Shown here piece by piece: positions 22,926 to 32,914 of a DNA stretch of 64,000 nt; within the stretch, counting starts at the first letter, position 1; every line of letters begins with the position of its first letter. The notes beneath the pieces were generated by a model. That model was not told the origin of the DNA and did not search any database. It was given only the letters and a program-made list of their open reading frames with translations. The stretch is from Mycobacterium sp. GA-1841 (GTDB taxonomy: Bacteria; Actinomycetota; Actinomycetes; Mycobacteriales; Mycobacteriaceae), in NCBI RefSeq assembly GCF_001954135.1, contig NZ_MBEQ01000003.1, forward strand, positions 1 to 64,000, read 5' to 3'. Position numbers and translations under genes: made by a program.

Positions 22926-25271
22926 TTAGCGGAACACTCCCGGCAGGCTCAGCGCCGACATGGTGTCGTCGTTGAGTGGGTTGTCGTGCACCATGTACGT
23001 CCACGTCGAGGTCGGGCGCGCCAGTTTGGACAGATCGATGCCCGGCTCGTCCTCGATGGAGTCGGCCGTCTCGAAGGTCTGTTGAGCGGCCTCGATGGCG
23101 TCGGCGGCCAGCGAGGCGAACGCGTCCACGGCCATCCGGTGGAATTCGTCGAGCGGGTTCTGCCGGCCCAGCGCCCGCAGGTGGATGCTCTCCCGGATGT
23201 CGGCCAGGAACGCCAGGTGATCACACCAGCCACGGTCGAGGTGGTAGAGCATGATCAGCCGGCAGATCTTGGTCAGTTTCTCCTCGGCATCCGCACCGAG
23301 TTCTTCTGCCAACTTGGCATACCGCTCGGGTGAGCGTTCCTCGAGCTCGCGGCGCGCGGTGTCGGTGCGCAACAACGTTTCGCGGCGGTCGACGATGATC
23401 GCGCGCTGTTGGGCGATCAACTGGTTGTAGCGCCAGGTGTTGGCGTGCACGTCGAGGAGCCGGCCCTCGGCGACGCGCTGGGCGTGGTCGAGAAGACCGG
23501 CGGCCTTGGGCGCGATGATGCGCCCGTCCTCGTCGGTGTCGGTGGGCAGCTTGGTCTCGTCGAGATGGGCGGCCACCACCTCGTCCTCCCAGCTGGAGAA
23601 GAAGACCGAGGAGCCCGGGTCGCCCTGGCGCCCGGCACGGCCCCGCAGCTGGTTGTCCAGGCGTTCGGTCTGATGCCGGCCCGTGCCCACCACATGCAGG
23701 CCGCCGAGCTCGGCCACCTTGTCCTTCTCGTCGGAGTCGTCGCCGACGTCGGATCCACCCAGCCGGATGTCGGTGCCGCGACCGGCCATCTGGGTCGACA
23801 CCGTGACCGAACCCAGCTTGCCCGCTTCGGCGATCACGGCCGCCTCTTCGGCGTCGTTCTTGGCGTTGAGCACCACGGCCGGCACTCCGGCCTTGACCAG
23901 CCTGCGGTGCAGGTCCTCGGATTCGGCCACGTCGTGGGTGCCGACGAGCACCGGCTGGCCGGTGGCGTGCACCTCGGCGATGTGCTCGACGATCGCGTGG
24001 TTCTTGGCCGCCTCGGTGAGGTACACCCGGTCGGTCTCGTCCTCGCGGATGTTGGGCTTGTTCGGCGGGATCGGCGACACCCCGAGCTTGTAGAACTGGC
24101 GCAGCTGCTCGCCGGCGGCCAGGGCGGTGCCGGTCATGCCGCACACCGTCGGGTAACGGTTGACCAACGCCTGCACCGTGATGGTGTCGAGCACTTCACC
24201 GGTTTCGGTGGTCTCGATGCCCTCCTTGGCCTCGACCGCGGCCTGCAGGCCGTCCGGCCAGCGCTGCAGGGAGGCGATGCGCCCGCGCGAGGAGTTGATC
24301 AGGTGGACGGCGCCGTCGCGGACGATGTAGTGCACGTCGCGCTGCAGCAGCACGTGCGCGTGCAGTGCGACGTTGATCTCGGTGAGCGTGGTGGCGACGT
24401 GCTCTTCGGAGTACAGATCGATGTTTCCCAGCCGGGCTTCGAGCTTGCGGGCCCCGGCCTCGGTGAGGTGGACGTTGCGGTTGTCGTCGTCGGTGTCGTA
24501 GTCGACGCCGGCGGTCAGCTCGCCGACCATCTGGATCACCTCGACGCGCGGCTGCTCACGGTGGCTGGTGCCGGCCAGCACCAGCGGGACCAGCGCCTCG
24601 TCGACGAGCACCGAGTCGGCCTCGTCGATGAGCGCCACATCCGGATTGGGTGACACCAGATCGGCGACATCGGTGACCAGCTGATCGCGCAACACGTCGA
24701 ATCCGATCTCGTTGACCGAGGCGTAGGTGACATCGCACTCGTAGGCCGCGCGACGTTCGGCGGCCGTGGAATCGGCGGTGATCCAGCCGACCGTCAGCCC
24801 CAGCGCCTCCAGCAGCGGGGTCATCCACTCGGCGTCGCGGCGGGCCAGATAGTCGTTGATGGTGATCACGTGCACGTGCCGTCCGCCGATGGCGTAGCCG
24901 GCCGCGGCGATCGCTCCGGCGAGGGTCTTGCCCTCACCGGTGGCCATCTCCACGACGTCACCGGCCAGCATGCGCAGCGCCGCGAGCAGCTGCACGTCGA
25001 ACGGCCGCAGAGACGTCGTTCGTTCGGCGGCCTCGCGCGCCAGGGCCAGGAACTGCGGCATGTCCGCCGAGGCCGCCAGGTCCTGCAGTTCGAGTAGCTT
25101 GGCGGCCTTGGTGAGCTGCTCGTCGTCGAGTTTGGCCGCCTTGTCTTCGAACTCGGCAGCCCCCTTGACCTCGGAGAGCGACCGAGCCTGATTGCGCTCG
25201 GTGCTGGCCCCCAGCAACTTCCAGAACTTGCTGCTCAAGCGGCCGGGTTTGGCGGTGGACGTCTTCGACAC
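22926..25271 (-). CDS. secA2: Accessory Sec translocase ATPase SecA2
   Basis: The ATPase of the accessory Sec pathway exports a small set of proteins, in mycobacteria including virulence and stress factors. The 781-residue chain is shorter than SecA1, as expected for SecA2. Nucleotide-binding parts are M109ATGEGKT (Walker A) and D216EAD219 (Walker B), with later motifs [16 protein letters not shown] and [18 protein letters not shown] use the GTG at 25269-25271 ([20 protein letters not shown]); the frame stays open another 2.2 kb upstream only because it runs antisense to the ABC genes. Confidence 0.95.
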   Translation of the reverse strand: MSKTSTAKPGRLSSKFWKLLGASTERNQARSLSEVKGAAEFEDKAAKLDDEQLTKAAKLLELQDLAASADMPQFLALAREAAERTTSLRPFDVQLLAALRMLAGDVVEMATGEGKTLAGAIAAAGYAIGGRHVHVITINDYLARRDAEWMTPLLEALGLTVGWITADSTAAERRAAYECDVTYASVNEIGFDVLRDQLVTDVADLVSPNPDVALIDEADSVLVDEALVPLVLAGTSHREQPRVEVIQMVGELTAGVDYDTDDDNRNVHLTEAGARKLEARLGNIDLYSEEHVATTLTEINVALHAHVLLQRDVHYIVRDGAVHLINSSRGRIASLQRWPDGLQAAVEAKEGIETTETGEVLDTITVQALVNRYPTVCGMTGTALAAGEQLRQFYKLGVSPIPPNKPNIREDETDRVYLTEAAKNHAIVEHIAEVHATGQPVLVGTHDVAESEDLHRRLVKAGVPAVVLNAKNDAEEAAVIAEAGKLGSVTVSTQMAGRGTDIRLGGSDVGDDSDEKDKVAELGGLHVVGTGRHQTERLDNQLRGRAGRQGDPGSSVFFSSWEDEVVAAHLDETKLPTDTDEDGRIIAPKAAGLLDHAQRVAEGRLLDVHANTWRYNQLIAQQRAIIVDRRETLLRTDTARRELEERSPERYAKLAEELGADAEEKLTKICRLIMLYHLDRGWCDHLAFLADIRESIHLRALGRQNPLDEFHRMAVDAFASLAADAIEAAQQTFETADSIEDEPGIDLSKLARPTSTWTYMVHDNPLNDDTMSALSLPGVFR

Positions 25272-25391
25272 ATGTTCACGGTACGCGGACGCGCCGAGTG
25301 GCTTCGAGCATGACCCCGGACAGGATCGGGGCAGCACGCCGGGACACCGTCCCACCCCGCTGCTGCCGGTTGTGGGGGGTACTTTTCCCGC

Positions 25392-27320
25392 ATGGAGATG
25401 TTCAGCCCGACACTCGACTGGAGCACCGAGCTGCAGACGTCGCTGGTCTGGATCGCCAAAGGGTGGTTGATCGCAGCGGTGTCCACCATGGTGATCCTGT
25501 TTCTGCTCGCCAGGTTCACCACGTGGGGCAGTCAATTCTGGCGCGTCACGGGCGGCTACTTCACCGGAGCCCAGAGCGTCAAGGTGTGGTTGTGGCTGGC
25601 GGCGTTGCTGCTGTCGGTGATCACCGGCGTACGCCTGTCCGTGCTGTTCAGTTTCTACGGCAACGACCTGATGACCAGCTTCCAGGTCATCGCGGCCGGC
25701 CTGGGCAACGGCAATGAGGCCGTGCGGCAATCGGGCAAGGACGGCTTCTGGTTGGCGATGACGGTGTTCGTCATCCTGGCGATCCTCAATGTCGCGCAGA
25801 TCATGATCGACCTGTTCATGACCCAGCGGTTCATGCTGGCCTGGCGGAAGTGGCTGACCGACGATCTCACCGGCGACTGGCTCGACGGCAAGGCCTACTA
25901 CCGGTCCAGGTTCATCGACGACACGATCGACAACCCCGACCAACGCATCCAGGCAGACATCGATATCTTCACCGCCGGTGTCGGCCCGTTGCCCAACACC
26001 CCGAACAACACCTCCACCGCCACGTTGCTGTTCGGCGCGATCAGCGCCATCGCCTCGATGATTTCGTTCACCGCGATTCTGTGGAATCTCTCGGGCGAGA
26101 TCACCTTGCCCCTGGTGGGAATCGACTTGCCCAGGGCGATCTTCTGGATCGGAATCGTCTACGTTCTCTTCGCCAGCGTCGTCGCGTTCTGGATCGGTCG
26201 GCCGATCATCTCGCTGTCGTTCAACAACGAGAAGTACAACGCGGCGTTCCGCTACGCGCTGGTGCGCCTGCGTGACGCATCCGAAGCGGTCGCCTTCTAC
26301 CGGGGCGAGATCGCCGAACGCACCGGACTGCGTCGCCTGTTCGCACCGGTCGTGGAGAACTACAAGAAATACGTCAATCGGATGACGGGCTTCCTGGGGT
26401 GGAACCTGTCGGTGAGCCAGGCCCAGGAACCTCTCCCCTACCTGGTGCAGTTTCCGCGGTTCTTCAGCGGGGAGATCACGCTGGGCGCTCTCACTCAAAC
26501 CGCGACCGCCTTCCGCGAGATCCTGACCGGCTTGTCGTTTTTCCGAAACGCCTACGACAACTTCGCCGGGTACCGGGCCGCGATCATGCGTCTGCATGGC
26601 TTGGTCGTCGCCAACGAAGAGGGGCGGGCCCTGCCCGAGGTGACCACCACACCGTGCGTGGACGGCACGGTGCGGCTCACCGACGTCGAGGTCCGCACGC
26701 CGGACGGGCGCCAGCTCATCAACCCGTTGGACCTGCACCTGCAGGTCGGCGACACCATGGTGATCACCGGACCGTCCGGCAGTGGCAAGACCACCCTGCT
26801 GCGCAGCCTCGCCGAACTGTGGCCGTTCACGTCGGGCACACTGACCCGCCCGTGCGGCCCCAACGAGACGATGTTCCTGTCTCAGCTGCCGTATGTCCCG
26901 CTCGGCGACCTGCGCGCGGTGGTCACCTACCCGGGCGAAGAGGGCCTGGTCGACGACGAGACGCTCAAGCGAACTCTCGACGAGGTCGCCCTGGCACATC
27001 TGGTCGGCCGGCTCGACGAAGTCCAGGACTGGGCCAAGGTGCTGTCTCCCGGTGAGCAGCAACGGATTGCGTTCGCCCGGATCCTGCTCGTCAAACCCAA
27101 GGTGGTGTTCCTCGACGAGTCGACATCGGCGCTCGACGAAGGTCTCGAGTTCATGCTCTATCAGCGGGTGCGCACCGAACTGCCCGACACCATCCTGGTC
27201 AGCGTCAGTCACCGCACCACCGTCGAACAGCACCACACCCACGAACTCGAGTTGCTCGGCGACGGTGAATGGCGGTTGGGCCGTGTCGAAGACAAAGACG
27301 AACTGATCAAGCAACCGTGA
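25392..27320 (+). CDS. bacA: BacA/SbmA-type ABC importer for hydrophilic compounds, copy 1 (Rv1819c ortholog)
   Basis: A 642-residue half-transporter: six helices with the SbmA/BacA fold (about residues 20-320), then an ABC ATPase with Walker [13 protein letters not shown] at G460, signature [13 protein letters not shown] at 551 and Walker [11 protein letters not shown]. The M. tuberculosis counterpart imports vitamin B12, bleomycin and antimicrobial peptides through a large hydrophilic cavity. ATG at 25392, preceded by GGTACTTTTCCCGC and no strong ribosome-binding site. It is divergent from secA2 and followed 28 bases later by a close paralog. Confidence 0.88.
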   Translation: MEMFSPTLDWSTELQTSLVWIAKGWLIAAVSTMVILFLLARFTTWGSQFWRVTGGYFTGAQSVKVWLWLAALLLSVITGVRLSVLFSFYGNDLMTSFQVIAAGLGNGNEAVRQSGKDGFWLAMTVFVILAILNVAQIMIDLFMTQRFMLAWRKWLTDDLTGDWLDGKAYYRSRFIDDTIDNPDQRIQADIDIFTAGVGPLPNTPNNTSTATLLFGAISAIASMISFTAILWNLSGEITLPLVGIDLPRAIFWIGIVYVLFASVVAFWIGRPIISLSFNNEKYNAAFRYALVRLRDASEAVAFYRGEIAERTGLRRLFAPVVENYKKYVNRMTGFLGWNLSVSQAQEPLPYLVQFPRFFSGEITLGALTQTATAFREILTGLSFFRNAYDNFAGYRAAIMRLHGLVVANEEGRALPEVTTTPCVDGTVRLTDVEVRTPDGRQLINPLDLHLQVGDTMVITGPSGSGKTTLLRSLAELWPFTSGTLTRPCGPNETMFLSQLPYVPLGDLRAVVTYPGEEGLVDDETLKRTLDEVALAHLVGRLDEVQDWAKVLSPGEQQRIAFARILLVKPKVVFLDESTSALDEGLEFMLYQRVRTELPDTILVSVSHRTTVEQHHTHELELLGDGEWRLGRVEDKDELIKQP

Positions 27321-27348
27321 GCACCTGTTCCCGGTAACTTCCCCGGGT

Positions 27349-29253
27349 ATGGAGATGTTCACCCAGTCGCTGGACTGGGGCAACGAGATCCTGTCCTCGC
27401 TGTTGTGGGTCGCCAAGGCGTGGGCGATCGGAGCGGTCGTGCTGGTCGCGACGCTCGCGCTACTGGCGGTGGCCACCACGTGGGGCCGCCAGTTCTGGCG
27501 CGTCACCCGGGGCTATTTCGTTGGGCGCCAGAGCATTCCGGTGTGGATCCTGCTGGCGGTGTTGCTGTTGTCGGTGATGGTCTCGGTACGCATGGATGTG
27601 CTGTTCAGCTACTACCTCAACGACCAGACCACGGCGCTGCAGGTGGCGTTCTCCGGTGCGGGCTCGGGCAATGAGGCGGTGCGCCGCTCCGGAATCGACG
27701 GCTTCTGGCGCTCGATCCTGATCTTCGGCCTGTTGATCACGGCGGACATCACCCGGACCCTGCTCGACCTGTATCTCATGCAGTACTTCATCGTTCGGTG
27801 GCGGGTGTGGCTCACCCACCGGCTCACCGGCGACTGGTTGGACCAACGCGCCTATTACCGCGGACGATTCATCGGCGGCTTCGGCGGCACCCCGATCGAC
27901 AACCCCGATCAACGTATCCAACAGGACATCGACGTCTTCACCACCGGCACCGGGCCCGAGACGAACACGCCCACCGTCGCGACGGCGCAGACGCTGCTCT
28001 TCGGGTCGGTGTACGCAATCGTGTCGGTGGTCGCGTTCACGCCGATTCTGTGGAACCTGGCCGGCCCCTTGACGATCCTGGGTGTGACGGTGCCCAAGGC
28101 GTTGTTCTGGATCGCGCTGCTGTGGGTGGCGGTCACGACGGTCGTGGCGTTCTGGATCGGTCGGCCGATCATCGGATTGACGTTCCGGAACTCGTTGACC
28201 AACGCGGCATTCCGGTACGCACTCGTGAGGATTCGTGACGGCGCCGAGGCGGTCGGTTTCTACCATGGCGAGCGTAGTGAACGGGGCACGCTGGCCGATC
28301 GGTTCGCCGCGGTGATCGCAAACTATCGCCGACTGGTGCTGCGGGGCGTGGCGTTCCTCGGCTGGAACCGGTCCATCAACCAGATCATCGACCCCCTGCC
28401 GCTGATCATCCAGGCGCCACGACTGTTCGCCGGTCAGCTCACCTACGGCGATGTGCTGCAGTCCGCGAGCGCCTTCAACCGGGTTCAGAGCTCACTGAGT
28501 TTCTTTCGCGCGGTCTACGACGCCTTCGCCGGGTACCGCGCAGCCGTCATCCGGCTCGACGGTCTGGTCACCGCGAACGAACAGGCAAGGGCGCTACCGT
28601 GTTTGGACAGCGGGGTGAGTACCGACGGCGGAGTGGAACTCGTGGGCGTCGAGGTGCGATCACCTTCGGGCGAGCTTCTTCTCGGCGGACTCGACATGCA
28701 GTTGGCCCCCGGAGAGTCGTTGGTGATCACCGGGCCCTCGGGCACCGGGAAGACGACGCTGCTGCGTAGCCTGGCCCGGCTGTGGCCGTACGGCTCGGGC
28801 ACGGTGCGGTATCCGGAACAGGGTGCGGTGATGTTCCTCTCCCAGCTCCCCTACGCTCCGCTGGGCGATCTCCGAACGGTGGTCTGCTATCCCGCGCCGG
28901 CCGGCACCTACGGCGACGACGAGATCCGCGCGGCACTGGACGCGGTCGCCCTCGGGAACCTGACGTCGCGGCTGGACGAGGACGCGGACTGGGGAAAGGT
29001 GCTGTCCCCGGGCGAGCAGCAACGGATCGCGTTCGCCCGGGTCCTGCTGGCCGCGCCGGCCGCGGTGTTCCTCGACGAGGCCACGTCGGCGCTGGACGCC
29101 GGCCAGCAGTACGCCCTGTACACCACGCTGCGGACTCGGCTACCCGACTGCATCGTGGTCAGTATCAGCCACCGCGACAGTGTGAATCGGCTTCACGACC
29201 GTCGCCTAGAGCTCCTCGGCAACGGTCGCTGGCAGCTCACCCAACCGGTCTAA
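27349..29253 (+). CDS. BacA/SbmA-type ABC importer, copy 2
   Basis: A 634-residue paralog of the preceding gene with the same start (MEMF-x-LDW), transmembrane pattern and ATPase motifs ([47 protein letters not shown]). The bases before both ATGs are similar (GGTA-ACTT-CCCCG type), so the duplication included the control region. The two are diverged through the membrane domain, which forms the cavity, so they probably accept different cargo or pair as a heterodimer. The stop overlaps the convergent flavoprotein stop by four bases. Confidence 0.85.
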   Translation: MEMFTQSLDWGNEILSSLLWVAKAWAIGAVVLVATLALLAVATTWGRQFWRVTRGYFVGRQSIPVWILLAVLLLSVMVSVRMDVLFSYYLNDQTTALQVAFSGAGSGNEAVRRSGIDGFWRSILIFGLLITADITRTLLDLYLMQYFIVRWRVWLTHRLTGDWLDQRAYYRGRFIGGFGGTPIDNPDQRIQQDIDVFTTGTGPETNTPTVATAQTLLFGSVYAIVSVVAFTPILWNLAGPLTILGVTVPKALFWIALLWVAVTTVVAFWIGRPIIGLTFRNSLTNAAFRYALVRIRDGAEAVGFYHGERSERGTLADRFAAVIANYRRLVLRGVAFLGWNRSINQIIDPLPLIIQAPRLFAGQLTYGDVLQSASAFNRVQSSLSFFRAVYDAFAGYRAAVIRLDGLVTANEQARALPCLDSGVSTDGGVELVGVEVRSPSGELLLGGLDMQLAPGESLVITGPSGTGKTTLLRSLARLWPYGSGTVRYPEQGAVMFLSQLPYAPLGDLRTVVCYPAPAGTYGDDEIRAALDAVALGNLTSRLDEDADWGKVLSPGEQQRIAFARVLLAAPAAVFLDEATSALDAGQQYALYTTLRTRLPDCIVVSISHRDSVNRLHDRRLELLGNGRWQLTQPV

Positions 29254-30746
29254 CGCGCCGCGGCGTGCGTGCCGGCCCGGCGGCCGAAGAACGAGCCCTC
29301 ACCGAGTTGCACCCCACTGGCATATCCCTGGCCGTCCTGGGCGATGTTCGACGCGCAGGCGCCGGCGGCATACAGACCGGGCACGACGCTGCCGTCCTCA
29401 CGGAGCACCTCGCCGTCGATCGACACGGTCAGCCCGCCCATGGTGAAACCGGAGTACATGGCGATCCCGAGGGACAGATCGAACGCCGCCCACGGCCCCT
29501 TGTCCTGCACCGCAACGTAATCGGGTTGCTTGTGGAAGTCCGGGTCTGCACCGTCGGCCGCGTTCTTGTTGTAGCGGTCCAGGGTCGCGGCCAGGTTTCC
29601 GGCCGGAATCCCCAGCGCCTCTTCGGCTTCGGCGATCGTCTCGTACCCGTCGATGAACTTGATCAGCGGCATGGCGGGCATCTCCATGTGTTCCTCATCG
29701 ACGATGAGGTAGGCCTGCTGGTCGGGCTGTTGCAGGACGAACGCCGAGGTGCGCGAGTGGTAGGAATCCTCGGCGACGAAGCGCTGACCCTGGTTGTTGA
29801 CGATGACGCCGGTCAACAGGATCTCGGGAGGATAGGCCGCGGCGGTGATGAACAGCTGGTCCATGCCGTTGGCCGCGCCGCCGGCCGACACACCCATCCG
29901 GATGCCCAACCCGTCGTCGTTCGGGTTGCCGAGAATGTAGGGCTCGACCTCGCCGTGGTGCTTGGTGCGGCGCTTCTTGCCCAGCGCCGGCGTGTATTCG
30001 GCGACCATCTCAGGGTTCATCGCGAAACCGCCGGCGGTGATGATGACCGACTTTGCCCGGATACAACCGGTTTCACCGAAATGCTTCCACTTCACGCCGA
30101 CCACGGCACCGTTTTCCGGGCCGGCGTCGACGATCAGGTTGGTGGCGCCCACTTCGTAGCGGATCTCCACGCCCAGCGTCTCCGCACGTTTCAGCAGGAG
30201 GTCGATCACCATGGCCGCCCCGCCGAGTTCGCCGGGCACCGGCACCGAGTGTCCGCGGGGGGCCGGCTCGGCCTGCTCGATGAACGGCCACACCTTCTCG
30301 TTGCCGGTGTAGGACAGTCCCTCGGTGCCCGGTGGGACCACCACCTTGCCCGGGTAATAGCTCCGTTCGAACTGGAAGCCCAGTGCCTCAAGCCAGTTGA
30401 AATGCTCGACGCTGCCTTCGCAGTACGCCCGAATCTTGTCCAGGTCGGGTTCGCGTGACACCGCGACCAGGTACTTGTACATCTCCTCAGCGGTGTCGGT
30501 GTGTCCGGTGGCCTCCTGTACCGCGGTTCCGCCACCGAGATAGAAGTGCCCGCCGGCCATCGCGGTGGTGCCGCCGGCCGCCGCAGCCTTCTCCAACACC
30601 AGCACCCGGGCCCCGGCCGCCGCGGCGCTGACGGCCGCACAACCTCCGGCGATGCCGAAGCCGAGCACCACGACGTCGAATTCGTCGGACCAGGATCCGG
30701 CGGCGACGACGTCGGAGGCCTGTAGGACCTCAGGGATTTCCTTCAC
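29250..30746 (-). CDS. FAD-dependent dehydrogenase of the 3-ketosteroid dehydrogenase/fumarate reductase family (Rv1817-like)
   Basis: A 498-residue flavoprotein. FAD binding is shown by VVVLGFGIAGGCAAVSAAAA near residues 25-44 and the C-terminal GLYAAGACASNIAQDGQGYA. GGTTAMAGGHFYLGGG and the substrate-domain arrangement resemble KstD-type enzymes and soluble fumarate reductases; the exact substrate cannot be assigned. GTG start at 30744-30746 overlaps the stop of the VOC-family gene, so the two are one operon. A flavin dehydrogenase with a VOC partner suggests catabolism of a cyclic or acyl-CoA compound, possibly a steroid fragment. Confidence 0.78.
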   Translation of the reverse strand: MKEIPEVLQASDVVAAGSWSDEFDVVVLGFGIAGGCAAVSAAAAGARVLVLEKAAAAGGTTAMAGGHFYLGGGTAVQEATGHTDTAEEMYKYLVAVSREPDLDKIRAYCEGSVEHFNWLEALGFQFERSYYPGKVVVPPGTEGLSYTGNEKVWPFIEQAEPAPRGHSVPVPGELGGAAMVIDLLLKRAETLGVEIRYEVGATNLIVDAGPENGAVVGVKWKHFGETGCIRAKSVIITAGGFAMNPEMVAEYTPALGKKRRTKHHGEVEPYILGNPNDDGLGIRMGVSAGGAANGMDQLFITAAAYPPEILLTGVIVNNQGQRFVAEDSYHSRTSAFVLQQPDQQAYLIVDEEHMEMPAMPLIKFIDGYETIAEAEEALGIPAGNLAATLDRYNKNAADGADPDFHKQPDYVAVQDKGPWAAFDLSLGIAMYSGFTMGGLTVSIDGEVLREDGSVVPGLYAAGACASNIAQDGQGYASGVQLGEGSFFGRRAGTHAAAR

Positions 30747-31237
30747 TGCTGCTCCTGTTTCACATAGTCGAAGAACGCCCGGATCTCGGGCGGGATGTAA
30801 GCGATTTCCAGATACGGCACCCCGGCCTCGGCCGCCGACACGTAGGCGAATGTCATGCCGCCGGGCATCTCGCCCCGGCAGACCACCGGCATCCCGTCGG
30901 CTTCGGCCCAGCGCAGTTTCGCCTCGAAGGCTTCGGGATCCTCGGCTTCGATGCAGATGTGGTGCAGACCCGATCCGTGCTGCTGGAGAAACTCGGTGTA
31001 GATGCCGTCTCCGCGCACCGGCGAGATGAGTTCCAATTGGGTGTCGCCGGCGTAGCTCAGCGAGATGTCGGCGACGAAGTCGCCGGGGCGGCCACGAAAG
31101 CTACAGGTTTCCGGCGCGAAGTGGACTGCGGGCATCCGCACCCACCGCCGGGCCCCCAGCAGAGCACTCAGTGCCCGTTCGGTGGCGTCGAGGTCCGCGG
31201 TCACCCAGGCAATCTGGACAGGTGTCTGGTCAGGCAT
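30743..31237 (-). CDS. VOC-superfamily (glyoxalase/bleomycin-resistance fold) protein
   Basis: A 164-residue protein with two beta-alpha-beta-beta-beta modules: VQIAWVTADLDATERALSAL then LHHICIEAEDPEAFEAKLRW. Likely metal ligands include the His in the HHICIE strand and a late Glu in VPYLEIAYIPP. I use the ATG at 31235-31237; a TTG/GTG extension upstream is open but has no better ribosome-binding site. It overlaps the flavoprotein start. Members can be epimerases, dioxygenases or binding proteins; context points to small-molecule catabolism. Confidence 0.68.
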   Translation of the reverse strand: MPDQTPVQIAWVTADLDATERALSALLGARRWVRMPAVHFAPETCSFRGRPGDFVADISLSYAGDTQLELISPVRGDGIYTEFLQQHGSGLHHICIEAEDPEAFEAKLRWAEADGMPVVCRGEMPGGMTFAYVSAAEAGVPYLEIAYIPPEIRAFFDYVKQEQQ

Positions 31238-31303
31238 CGCGATCAGAATATCGCCCACCGGACGCAATGGCTAGAACGTGTTCTAGTTCGGTGTTTCTTC
31301 CGG

Positions 31304-32002
31304 TCAGGGCGCCCCGCCGACCAGGTTGGAGACCTGACCGGCCGCGGGCGCGCCTGCGCTGCGGGCCTGGCCGCTCGCGTTCTGCCACGACACGGCCGCC
31401 GGGTAGTTGCCCCACGTGCTGTTGAACATCCCCACGATCGCGGCGCGCCCGTCGGGCGTGATGACGTAGACCGGCCCGCCCGAGTCACCCTTCTGGCTGA
31501 TGACGCCGTTGGCCATGGTGAACCACCCGTTGTTGACCGCCTGGATGGTGCCGCAGGTCTCGCCGGTGACCACACCGAAGTGACAGACGGGGGCGCCCGG
31601 GGACGGCTGGAAGGCCGGATCTTCGACCAGCATGCGCCCGCCCGGCAGGATGTTGTTCACCGCGACGTCACCGGCCAACTGGATGGTCTCCCAATCGGAG
31701 ATCATGTGGTTCGTGTCGACGGTGGCGCCGTCGGGGGTGTTGTCCAGATAGGCCCCCATGTGGCCGATGAAGTTGCCGTCGCGGTCACCGACCCGACCAT
31801 CAGCCCGGCAGTGCCCGGCGGTGTACCCGACGCGGCTCAACGGATCGACGAAGCCGAGCGTGCAGACATTGGTGCCCTGGCGGATTTCCATCCCCGGGAA
31901 CACCAGCGATCCCGCGGCAGCCGCCGGGGTCGGCACGGTCATCACTGCCGCGATCGGGGCCGCAGCAAGCGCCCGCATCGCATTACGAATCCACCAGTAC
32001 AC
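31304..32002 (-). CDS. Secreted chymotrypsin-fold serine protease (Rv1815-like)
   Basis: A 232-residue exported protein. The GTG at 32000-32002 has GGGGAGGG at ideal spacing; the frame runs further to 32044 but without such a site. A signal peptide spans about residues 8-30 (MRALAAAPIAAVMTVPTPAA). Catalytic motifs are TAGHC with H64, a candidate Asp in DTNHMISDWETIQL, and GDSGGP with S174. Cysteines at 47 and 65 and a later pair (CHFGVVTGETC) likely form disulfides. M. tuberculosis Rv1815 occupies the same place. It may cleave envelope or host proteins. Confidence 0.82.
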   Translation of the reverse strand: MYWWIRNAMRALAAAPIAAVMTVPTPAAAAGSLVFPGMEIRQGTNVCTLGFVDPLSRVGYTAGHCRADGRVGDRDGNFIGHMGAYLDNTPDGATVDTNHMISDWETIQLAGDVAVNNILPGGRMLVEDPAFQPSPGAPVCHFGVVTGETCGTIQAVNNGWFTMANGVISQKGDSGGPVYVITPDGRAAIVGMFNSTWGNYPAAVSWQNASGQARSAGAPAAGQVSNLVGGAP

Positions 32003-32115
32003 GGCCGGCCCTCCCCATCGATCAGCGGATGTGGGTGAAGTCACCCTACCGATATCAATATCGGCGAGAGGGCAACTTCGTTACCGGGAATACCCACTTC
32101 CGCAAATCGAAACGA

Positions 32116-32147
32116 CGATGGCCCGGACCAATCGGTCCGGGCCATCG
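32116..32147 (-). terminator. Perfect 14-bp hairpin terminator after the lectin gene
   Basis: CGATGGCCCGGACC at 32116-32129 is repeated in reverse complement at 32134-32147, leaving a four-base loop. On the minus strand it follows the lectin gene's stop by about ten bases and is followed by TCGTTTCGATTTG, a weak U-rich tail. Confidence 0.85.
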
Positions 32148-32158
32148 AGGTAAACACG

Positions 32159-32773
32159 TCAGGGAATCGTCAAAACCTGGCCGGGGTGGATCAGGTCAGG
32201 GTTGGCGATGCCGCTGGCATCGGCGATCTGCTGGTACTTGCTGCCGTCGCCGTAGAACCGCTCGGCGATCGCCCACAGCGTGTCCCCGGAGACCACCGTG
32301 TAGGTACGGGGCTCGGGCGCCGGCGGTGGTGGCGGCGGGGCGGCCGGCTCAGGTGCGGCGGCCGGTGCCGGCTCCTCGACAGCGACCGGGGCCACCTCGG
32401 GCTCGGGCGCGGCGGCCTCGGGTGCCGGTGGGGGCGGTTCGGTGGTGTCGGTCTTGGACGACCAGGCCGGTCCGTCGGCGGCGTACAGCACCAGGTTGCG
32501 GTCGTCCTGGAGAACCAGCTTGACGTCCTTCTTGCCCTTGGTGTCGGTGTGCCACACCGGCTTCTCCGAGGTGTACAGCACGAAGTTGCCGTCGGTCTGC
32601 ACCTCCGCGCGCACGACGTCCTGGCCGTTGGTGGAAGTCGACCAGACCGCTTGGCCGCGTGCCTCCAACACGAGGTTGCCGTCATCCTGCAACGTCAGCG
32701 TGTATGCGCCGTTGTTGGAGGTGATCGACCCACCCTTCTCCAGCTTCTGTCCTTCGGTCAGTGTGTCTCCCAC
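32159..32773 (-). CDS. Bulb-type mannose-binding lectin with C-terminal LysM domain
   Basis: A 204-residue protein. The N-terminal 105 residues are a B-lectin domain with three mannose-site repeats of the QxDxNxVxY type: [20 protein letters not shown] and [11 protein letters not shown] Pro/Ala/Glu linker (about 110-155) leads to a LysM domain ([20 protein letters not shown] to the end) that should bind peptidoglycan. It matches the mannose-specific lectin known from M. smegmatis. No signal peptide is seen at the ATG ([15 protein letters not shown]), yet the domains suggest a surface location, so export may be non-classical. Confidence 0.9.
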   Translation of the reverse strand: MGDTLTEGQKLEKGGSITSNNGAYTLTLQDDGNLVLEARGQAVWSTSTNGQDVVRAEVQTDGNFVLYTSEKPVWHTDTKGKKDVKLVLQDDRNLVLYAADGPAWSSKTDTTEPPPPAPEAAAPEPEVAPVAVEEPAPAAAPEPAAPPPPPPAPEPRTYTVVSGDTLWAIAERFYGDGSKYQQIADASGIANPDLIHPGQVLTIP

Positions 32774-32914
32774 GCATTGCCCCTTTCGTGACCGTGATCC
32801 GGGTTGTGCACCCGGTGCGTTCGAGCTTACTGACCTGAAGTTTGCTTTGGTGCCATTCGGCTCGGCTCGAATCCAAACGTCGGACCAACATCTCAGAAAC
32901 CATGCGCGACGGTG

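Noticed and set aside
22926..27506. A 1526-codon open frame on the minus strand covering secA2 and the first ABC gene
   Set aside because: Only the secA2 part (to 25271) has protein-like sequence; the rest is antisense to the BacA-type gene and is Arg/Gln/His-rich, a common shadow effect in high-GC DNA.
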